From CAVVJA01 sp963801715 (GTDB taxonomy: Bacteria; Actinomycetota; Actinomycetes; Mycobacteriales; Jatrophihabitantaceae), in assembly GCA_963801715.1 (NCBI GenBank), contig CAWDGB010000011.1, positions 1 through 64,000 on the forward strand: 64,000 nucleotides of DNA. The letters run 5' to 3'. Below the pieces are notes generated by a model. The model ran no database searches. It saw nothing but the letters and a program-made list of their open reading frames with translations, and had not been told where the DNA came from. Positions 57,735 to 64,000 of this stretch are shown here, in pieces. Each line of letters opens with the position of its first letter. Position 1 is the stretch's first letter. The translations under genes were made by a program, and so were the position numbers.

Positions 57735-60506
57735 CTATGCGAGTGCGTTCGGCAGCTCGCCCCGATTGGAAATCCCGAGCTTCGCGTACGCATGCGCAAG
57801 GTGCGTCTCCACCGTCTTGGTGGTCAGGTAGAGGCCGTGCGCGATCTGTCGGTTCGTCTGGCCGTCTGCGGCCATTCGCGCCACGCGCAGTTCGCTCGGC
57901 GTCAGCGCCTCCACTCCACGGCGACGGTCCCGCCGTGGGCGGCTGCCTGCGGCCCGGAGCTCAGCCCGCGCGCGCTCGGCAATCGGTCGCGCACGGCAAC
58001 CGGCGGCCAGATCCAAGGCCTCGGCCAGCAACGGACGAGCCGCGATGCGATGTCCGGCACGGCGCATTGCCGCTCCCAGCTCGGTCATCGACTTCGCACG
58101 CTCAAGCAGCGCGGGCGAGTCCCGCAGGGTGCCTACCGACTCCTCGAGCAACTCGAGCCCCGTCCGCCCGCCGTGCGCCAGCCCGGCGGTTCGGAGCGCG
58201 ACGCCGAGCGCGCGGGGCAGGCACAGCTCGCGCGCATCGGCAAGCTCGGCATCAGCCAATTCACGTGCGGCGCTGCGGTCGCCGAGCAGCAGTCGGGCCT
58301 CGGCGGAAGCGCTGCGGGCGTGCAGGTACGCGACGTCCCGAATCTTCATACCCCACACATCGGGGCTGAACATCGCTAGGCACGCCTCGAAATTCCGCAA
58401 AGCCCGCTCGCCATCCCCTCTGGCAAGGCTGAGCCGGCCGTACGCAGCTGGCACCAGCACGCTGATCACGCCCGGCGGTCCAGCCGGCGTCTCGTCCAAG
58501 ACGGCTTGGGCGGCGTCGAGATCACCAGACTCAGTCGCGACGTCGGCCACAATCGCGCCGACGCCCAGGCCCGCCATGAAGTCGCCCTCCTGCAGCACTC
58601 GCAGCGCGAGGCGCGCCGCCACTTCCGCCTCGGGAAGCGCACCCAGCCGATACCTCAGCAAGCCCAGCGAGCTGTAGACCGCGATCAGTCCGCGAGAGCT
58701 GCCGCCGCGGCGCGCAACCTCGATCATCGCGGGCAGCGCTGCCTCTACAGCATCGAAGCGTTCCAGAATGATCAGCGTCCACAGCAGCGCCGCACGGGTG
58801 TCCCAGTTCGGCGTCGACGCGTCGCGGCGCACCAGGGCAGCCTCGAGAGCATTCACCGCCTCCACGTTTGGGTCGCTGGTCAAGACCGACACCATTCCGC
58901 GCGCCACAGACAGCGCCTCTGCCGCGGTTGCCGAAGGACCGCGCGCCAGCAGTCGTGCCATCATCGGCGCGACGCGGTGCGCTCGGCGCGCGTCATGCAT
59001 CCCATCGACCACCAACTCGGCTTCCAACAGCGCGCTCATCGCGGCGTCGCGATCGCCAATCTCTACCAGCGCACGATCAGTGACATCGACCGCCTCAACC
59101 CACCGGAACAGGGCGGCGTAGGTCTGCGCCACCTCATGGGCGATCGCCGCGCGTGCCCGCTGGTCTGCGGTCAGCGAGAGGGCTTCCTCGACCCAGTCGA
59201 CCGCGCTGGCCCGGCCTGCCGTGACGTCTGCGGCCGCCAGCTCACGCAGCACCTCCACGCGTTCCTGTGGCGCAGGCGGTTCGGCCAACGCACGACGCAA
59301 CAGCTCGCCGGCCTCAGCGGGAGCACCCGACGTCATGGCCAGCCGCGCAGCCGTCCGCAGCCATCCGAGTACCCACGCGTCAGCGGCCGGGGACACGCGC
59401 ATCAGGTGGGCGGCGACCTGGCCGGGCGCGGCACGGTCAGCTGCGAGCTCCGTCGCCGCCGCACGGTGAAAACGGCGACGTTCGTCGGCCGATAGCGACG
59501 ACTCAACAGCGGCACGCACGATCGGATGCAGGAAGCGCGGCGGATCGCTCGCACCGAGCACTTCGATATCGACTAGGCCGGCAGCCAGCTGACTGGCGGT
59601 GTCGAGGTCCGTCCCGGTCACCGCCGCGGCATGTCGCAACTCGCAGCCGTCGCCAAGAATCGCAAGCGCTCCGGCCAGGCGAGCAGCGCCAGGATCCAAC
59701 CGTCGAATTCGGGCAGCAACGTGTCTGGTGACGAGGTCGGTCGGCCGCTCAAGGCCCCCGGGTCGTTCGATGTCGTCGTGCTGCATCGCTCGGGACTTAC
59801 CGCGAAGCAGCTCGCCAAGGTAGAAAGGGTTTCCTCCGCTGGCCCGCCACAGTGCAGCGCATCGTGCGTCGCTGACCTGGCTACCCAGCACATTGCGCAC
59901 GACCGCCGCGGCCGCGGCCGCGTCAAGCAACCCGGGACGGAGCACCGAGGCCGCCGACGTGATCGCCGACACGAACCTGTCGCTGGCCGCAACCTCCGAG
60001 GGACGCATGGCCACCACCACAGCCACCGGCAGGTCCTCGAGCCGGCGAGCTAAATAACCCAGCCAACGCATCGACACCGAATCCGCCCAGTGAGCATCAT
60101 CCACCGCAACAAGAAGGAACCGATCGCCGGCCAGATTCGCCGTTAGCCAATACAGACCGTGCAACAGCGCGAAGGATGCGTCGTGCGCCTCGACCGCCCC
60201 GTCCCGCCCGATCAAGAAATCACCCGCCAGTGCGGCCGGCCCGGCGAACGCATTGCCTCGTTCAGCCTCGGTCATCGATGCCAGGTCACGCTCGAACAAC
60301 TGACGCACAACGCCGAACGAGAAGCCGACCTCCAGCTCAGAGCCCTGCGCCCGCAAGGTGCGCCAACCACCCCGGCGTGCCCGCGCCACGCATTCCTCCA
60401 CCAAGGCGGTCTTCCCGAGGCCCGGGCCGCCTTCGATCACCACGATCCCGCCCGCGTCGAGCAGTTCGTCGAGGGCCGCAAGTTCCAGCTCCCGGGCGAC
60501 CAACAC
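57735..60506 (-). CDS. LuxR-family (MalT/LAL-type) transcriptional regulator
   Basis: A 923-residue activator. Walker A GGPGLGKT at 26-33, Walker B-like LLVAVDDAHWAD, the SGGNPFYLGELL sensor, TPR-like helices through about 380-840, and a C-terminal LuxR helix-turn-helix: LTPSELRVARMAADGQTNRQIAHGLYLTTKTVETHLAHAYAKLGISNRGEL (about 867-918). The first residues MLVARELELAALDELL are the classical LAL opening, supporting GTG 60506, which is leaderless (TAGCGT 6 bases upstream). Ligand and target genes are unknown; adjacent genes (SnoaL-like, methyltransferase) may belong to its circuit. Confidence 0.92.
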   Translation of the reverse strand: MLVARELELAALDELLDAGGIVVIEGGPGLGKTALVEECVARARRGGWRTLRAQGSELEVGFSFGVVRQLFERDLASMTEAERGNAFAGPAALAGDFLIGRDGAVEAHDASFALLHGLYWLTANLAGDRFLLVAVDDAHWADSVSMRWLGYLARRLEDLPVAVVVAMRPSEVAASDRFVSAITSAASVLRPGLLDAAAAAAVVRNVLGSQVSDARCAALWRASGGNPFYLGELLRGKSRAMQHDDIERPGGLERPTDLVTRHVAARIRRLDPGAARLAGALAILGDGCELRHAAAVTGTDLDTASQLAAGLVDIEVLGASDPPRFLHPIVRAAVESSLSADERRRFHRAAATELAADRAAPGQVAAHLMRVSPAADAWVLGWLRTAARLAMTSGAPAEAGELLRRALAEPPAPQERVEVLRELAAADVTAGRASAVDWVEEALSLTADQRARAAIAHEVAQTYAALFRWVEAVDVTDRALVEIGDRDAAMSALLEAELVVDGMHDARRAHRVAPMMARLLARGPSATAAEALSVARGMVSVLTSDPNVEAVNALEAALVRRDASTPNWDTRAALLWTLIILERFDAVEAALPAMIEVARRGGSSRGLIAVYSSLGLLRYRLGALPEAEVAARLALRVLQEGDFMAGLGVGAIVADVATESGDLDAAQAVLDETPAGPPGVISVLVPAAYGRLSLARGDGERALRNFEACLAMFSPDVWGMKIRDVAYLHARSASAEARLLLGDRSAARELADAELADARELCLPRALGVALRTAGLAHGGRTGLELLEESVGTLRDSPALLERAKSMTELGAAMRRAGHRIAARPLLAEALDLAAGCRARPIAERARAELRAAGSRPRRDRRRGVEALTPSELRVARMAADGQTNRQIAHGLYLTTKTVETHLAHAYAKLGISNRGELPNALA

Positions 60507-60512
60507 GAACCA

Positions 60513-60518
60513 ACGCTA
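60513..60518 (-). promoter_or_regulatory. Predicted -10 hexamer of a leaderless transcript
   Basis: Minus-strand TAGCGT ends 6 bases before the GTG at 60506. Confidence 0.6.
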
Positions 60519-60667
60519 GAACCAGAACGTCCCTCGACGCACGCTCGAATGCCTTCGCAAAACCGACCGGGCCGATGCATCGACCGAGACGTCCGATTTT
60601 CACCTCGCGCGATTCGTTTCGCAGACCGCGGAAGGCTTGCCGAAGGTAGCCATGACACGCTGACGCT

Positions 60668-61452
60668 ATGACGACGATGATGGAGTTCGACGACAGCGTC
60701 TCCCGCAAGGTCGAGGCCGTCTACACGACCGCGGACATCGTCGAGCATCGGCACGCGATCCACCGCCTGCTCGACCTGCAGCCGGGCGAGGACGTGCTCG
60801 ACATCGGCTCCGGACCCGGCTTCTTGGCCGTTGAGATGGCAGTGCGGGTCGGCCCTTCCGGCAGCGTGCACGGGGTCGAGCCGAGCGCGCAGCATGCGCG
60901 CGCTCGCCGCCCGGCGCCGACTCCGGCGAGCGGCCGCACCGGTCACGTTCCGCGGCGGCGACGCCGTGGCGTTGCCGTTCGCCGACGCGAGCTTCGACGT
61001 CGCGACCGCCACCCAGGTGTACGAGTACGTCGCCGACATGCCGGCCGCACTCGCCGAGGCGCACCGCGTGCTCCGTCCGGCGGGACGGCTGCTGATCCTC
61101 GACACCGACTGGGACTCGATCGTCTGGCACTCCTCCGACCCGGCCCGCATGCAGCCGCGTGCTCACGGCCTGGGACGATCACCTAGCCGATCCGCACCTG
61201 CCACGCCGGCTCGGCCGACTGCTCGTCGACGCTGGGTTCACCGTCACCCACGTCGGCATCCTGCCGCTGCTGAACACCGACTACCGCGAGGACGTCTACA
61301 GCCACGGCCTTATCGACTTCGTCACCGGCTTCGTGCCCGGACGTGACGACCTCACCGACGACGAGGTGCTCGCCTGGGCCGATGATCTGCGCGGCCTCGG
61401 GCCCGACTACTTCTTCAGCCTCAACCGCTACGTCTTCCTCGCGACGCGCTGA
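60668..61452 (+). pseudogene. SAM-dependent methyltransferase gene with two one-base insertions
   Basis: In frame 1 (MTTMMEFDDSVSRKVEAVYTTADIVEHRH, motif I VLDIGSGPGFLAVEMAVRVG, GVEPS), frame 2 (MRALAARRRL, VTFRGGDAVALPFADASFDVATATQVYEYVADMPAALAEAHRVLRPAGRLLILDTDWD) and frame 3 (TAWDDHLADPHLPRRLGRLLVDAGFTVTHVGILPLLNTDY, FVPGRDDLTDDEVLAWADDLRGLGPDYFFSLNRY) the sequence is a complete class I methyltransferase. Frame changes need one extra C near 60890 and one near 61155. Nothing else is damaged, so the gene may be intact in reality with sequence errors. CACGCT lies 6 bases before the ATG. Confidence 0.8.
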
Positions 61453-61718
61453 GCCGCGATCAGCCGCGCAACGCAGCCGCACCGGGAACGGGGTCTTCCA
61501 CGCCATGTCACGCGGCCCTCGTCATGACCGGTCGCTCGTTCCTGCGCAGATCGTTGACCATTCCGGCATGCAGGTGTGTGCCCGTGCTTCCAGCACGGGA
61601 GATTGCTGCCGGTGCCGAGGGCGCGCGGATCAAGGCGGTAGGCCGGTCGCTGCTAATGTCGCGGTGTCTCCGGTACTGCTCTGGAGTGCACACGGCGAGC
61701 CTATCGGGGAGGTCGAAA

Positions 61719-62795
61719 TTGACGCTACGTATACGGGATTCAGCTGTCGTCGTGACGGTTGCCGTGATTGCGAGTCTGCTGGTAGCAACGCCGGCCGAAG
61801 CGGCCAAGCCGGGTCCCGGTACTAGTACCGGGACGGCCCAGGTGTTCAAGGTCAACCCGGTGCAATCCAGTGGTGATGAGACATTGACGGATCAGAAGGA
61901 TTCGGCGACGGCGGTGCCGGCGAGTGAGTACGCGACCGTGCAGTTGCGCAATTTAGATGGGTCCGGCACGCTGACCGGCCGCTGGGTGCGGGTTGAATCG
62001 AGCACCGGCACGCCGGCGTACTCGGCGACAAACACGTTCTTGTTCGACCGTAGTGCGGACCAGTTCGAACAGGTGATGGCCTACTTCTGGATCAATCAGG
62101 CGCAGGAGTATCTGCAGTCGCTCGGGTTCGGTTCGACACTTCGGCCGGTCAACGCCCAGCAGCAGCAGGTCAAGGTCGACCAGTACGGCGGAGACAACTC
62201 CTTCCAGACCGACAAGCCGTTCCGGATCAGGTACGGCAAGGGCGGCGTGGACGATGCCGAGGACGCCGAGGTCATCGTGCACGAGTACGGGCACGCCGTG
62301 CACGCTGCGCAGGTGCCAGGCTTCGGCGCCAGTGAGGAAGCGGGTTCGATCGGCGAAGCGTTCGGTGACTACTTCGGTGTCACGGTGGGGTTGGCTGCCG
62401 ACCAGCAGTATCGATGGCCGGACCGCGTCGACCAGGCCTGCGTGATGGACTGGGACTCCACGTCCTACACCAGCACCGTGCCGCACTGTCTACGCCGGCT
62501 CGACAGTGATCTCACCGTCGCGGACAAGAACGGCGAAGTGCACCATGACGGGATGATCTGGAGCCGCGCCCTCTGGGACGTCCGTGCCGGTTACGTGAAA
62601 CTGGGCCTCGGCACCCGCCGCGTGGACACCACCATCATCGCCGCCCAGTTCCAGTTCGCGGCCGACACGTCGTTCAGCGCCGCTGCAGAGGCAACATTCC
62701 GCACTGCACTTGCGCGCGACGGAGCCGCGGCCGCAACCCTGGTACGAAACTCTTTCGCCGCACGCGGTATCACGTTCCGAGGGGCCTCTGCATAG
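61719..62795 (+). CDS. Secreted gluzincin zinc metallopeptidase (M4/M36-like)
   Basis: A 358-residue secreted protease. Signal peptide: MTLRIRD, then hydrophobic 8-23, and a cleavage site around ATPAEA-AK (28/29). The zinc motif is HEYGH (188-192) in VIVHEYGHAVH, with Glu213 in GSIGEAFGDYFG as third ligand, as in the gluzincin clan (M4/M36). Prosegment-like PVQSSGDETLTDQKDSATAVP precedes a DG-GTLTGRWV strand region. The TTG at 61719 is chosen because GGGGAGG lies six bases upstream and the signal peptide begins there. Extracellular protein degradation is the likely role. Confidence 0.85.
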   Translation: MTLRIRDSAVVVTVAVIASLLVATPAEAAKPGPGTSTGTAQVFKVNPVQSSGDETLTDQKDSATAVPASEYATVQLRNLDGSGTLTGRWVRVESSTGTPAYSATNTFLFDRSADQFEQVMAYFWINQAQEYLQSLGFGSTLRPVNAQQQQVKVDQYGGDNSFQTDKPFRIRYGKGGVDDAEDAEVIVHEYGHAVHAAQVPGFGASEEAGSIGEAFGDYFGVTVGLAADQQYRWPDRVDQACVMDWDSTSYTSTVPHCLRRLDSDLTVADKNGEVHHDGMIWSRALWDVRAGYVKLGLGTRRVDTTIIAAQFQFAADTSFSAAAEATFRTALARDGAAAATLVRNSFAARGITFRGASA

Positions 62796-62975
62796 ATTAT
62801 TCGTCGACGGCGGCGTTTCGGGGTCTATTGGCGCGCGCGCCGCGCCCGCCGTCACCATCGTCCGTGGTCAGACCTCTAGGCCGCGGCGAGTGCGTGCATC
62901 AGCGTCCAAGTGTCACGCGTGCCGAGCCGGATGATGTCGGCGTCTGACTCAGTTCGGCCGCGTAGCGGGTTAGGC

Positions 62976-64000
62976 TCAGCTGGGACCGCTGATCACCCGA
63001 CGTCGCGTCACGTCATACCACTGACCTGCTGGGACGTGGACATTGCGACCCGGTTCATCGGTGAGCAACGGCGCCACGAGCAGCGAATCGCCGAGCAGCC
63101 ATTCGTCGCTGATGGTGTACGTGGACTGGTCGTCGGGGTTGTCGAAGACAGCGGTTTCATGATCGGCTCGTCGGTCTGGATTGCCGGGTCACCTGTTCCT
63201 TGAGATACGGGAAGAGGCGTTCGTGGGTTGTCGCGGCCGCCCGGTACAGATCCACGGTCTGCTGGTCGTATTGCTGCGTGCCGGCCGGGCTGGATACCCC
63301 AAGCGGTGAAGCGGCCGAGTACATCAGCGGCATGAACGACGCCGCCTGCGCCCAGCGGACGAGCACCTGCTTGCTCGGCGGAGGCTGCCCGAGCGAGCCA
63401 CCAATCATGTCCGTCTCCACGAATGGATACCCGATTGTGCTGATCGCCAGGTTCTGCGCGACCGCGGCTTGCAACGAATTCCAGCTGGTGCCCTTGTCCA
63501 CCTGCCGGGTCACGAACCCATACTTTTGCGATCCAGTCCAGGAGATCCGCACACCCGCGCCCTGCTGGTCGAACTGGTCAGTCATCTGTGCACCGAGCGT
63601 CAAGTAGTCCAGCGGTGTGTAGCCGGGGTAGGGCGCGCAGGACTCATCGAAGAAGCGAGTGTCGAACTTGAAGCCGTCGAGGCCGTAGGTCTGCTGCAGG
63701 TTGCGCAGCGAAGCGACGTACCACGCCCGCGCGTCCGGGTTGCCGAGATCGACGATGCCCGCGGTGCCATTCCACCAGGTCACCATGCATGGCTTACTCG
63801 AGTCGGTCTTCGACTTGAGAAGGTAGCCGTGCTGCGCGGCAAAGGAGAAGTCACTCGCATCGTTGTTGATCCAAAGCGTCTCCCACAGCCCAAACTTGTA
63901 ACCCATCGCTGGATCTGGTCGGACAGACCCTTCGGATCCGGGAATTTGCTGTTGAAGCTGAAATCGCCGTAATGGCCATCCAACCGTCATCGACCTCGAT
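62976..64000 (-). pseudogene. GH31 glycosidase, incomplete at right edge and frameshifted
   Basis: Minus frames give a GH31 (alpha-glucosidase-type) catalytic domain: GHYGDFSFNSKFPDPKGL, then after a frame change about 63905 MGYKFGLWETLWINNDASDFSFAAQHGYLLK, DGFKFDTRFFDES (nucleophile Asp in KFD), SWTGSQKYGFVTRQVDKGTSWNSLQAAVAQNLAISTIGYPFVETDMIGG, SFMPLMYSAASPLG, and after another change near 63170 DEWLLGDSLLVAPLLTDEPGRNVHVPAGQWYDV and the TGA at 62976. The N-terminus lies beyond the window. The two frameshifts could be errors or decay. Confidence 0.75.

Noticed and set aside
58506..59495. 329-aa plus-strand open frame
   Set aside because: Antisense to the 923-aa LuxR regulator.
63469..63972. 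167-aa plus-strand open frame
   Set aside because: Antisense to the GH31 catalytic domain.
1..64000. Search for tRNA, rRNA, CRISPR, complete insertion sequences, att sites and replication origin
   Set aside because: No cloverleaf, repeat-spacer array, transposase with terminal repeats or DnaA-box cluster was seen by eye.

Overview
The window is high-GC actinobacterial DNA (Actinomycetota). Signs of this are the F420-linked enzyme families (a PPOX-class protein and a luciferase-like oxidoreductase), GAF-ANTAR and DUF5994 proteins, a rifamycin-associated element upstream of a rifampin phosphotransferase, a CIRCE-controlled groEL with a GGMDF tail, a DtxR/IdeR-type iron box, and many leaderless genes. 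I cannot name the genus from sequence alone. I found no tRNA, rRNA, CRISPR array, complete insertion sequence or prophage.

Layout. 0.2-6.8 kb: small hypothetical, secreted GH16 glucanase, acyl-CoA synthetase, SDR, MmcQ/YjbR protein, F420/PPOX protein. 7.2-10.1 kb: a rifamycin resistance locus (19-bp RAE, remnant of a glycosyltransferase start, intact rph). 10.4-15.9 kb: VOC protein, aldo/keto reductase, truncated antitoxin-like gene, IF2_N-like orphan, methyltransferase, DUF5994. 16.2-20.1 kb: heat-shock block with groEL (one-base frameshift) under a perfect CIRCE, a decayed transglutaminase copy, Hsp20 with a small partner, TetR. 20.6-31.1 kb: ordinary metabolic and regulatory genes plus several very short genes. 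31.3-36.5 kb: aldehyde dehydrogenase, truncated FCD regulator, MarR-ABC exporter operon, then an iron-box-controlled chimera of EfeU and the C-terminus of EfeB. 36.6-44.1 kb: STAS protein, LuxR response regulator, small proteins, membrane protein, large ATPase regulator and methyltransferase.

44.2-52.8 kb is a gene graveyard: remnants of three flavoprotein oxidoreductases, a SARP/LuxR-type regulator, an ABCG-like transporter, a VOC protein and a GAF-ANTAR protein, plus a desaturase split by one frameshift. 53-64 kb returns to mostly intact genes: GAF-ANTAR, two overlapping transglutaminase-like genes, a ParA-like ATPase with a 30-aa coupled ORF, SnoaL-like protein, a 923-aa LuxR regulator, a twice-frameshifted methyltransferase, a secreted gluzincin metalloprotease, and a GH31 glycosidase running off the right edge.

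Two themes run through the window. First, at least eleven genes begin 6-7 nt after a TANNNT -10 hexamer with no Shine-Dalgarno, so they are predicted leaderless; this fixed many start choices. Second, single-base frameshifts and deletion-fusions are common. Some (groEL, the methyltransferase at 60.7 kb, the desaturase) look like clean one-base events that could be sequence errors; the 44-52 kb block shows many lesions per gene and looks like true decay.
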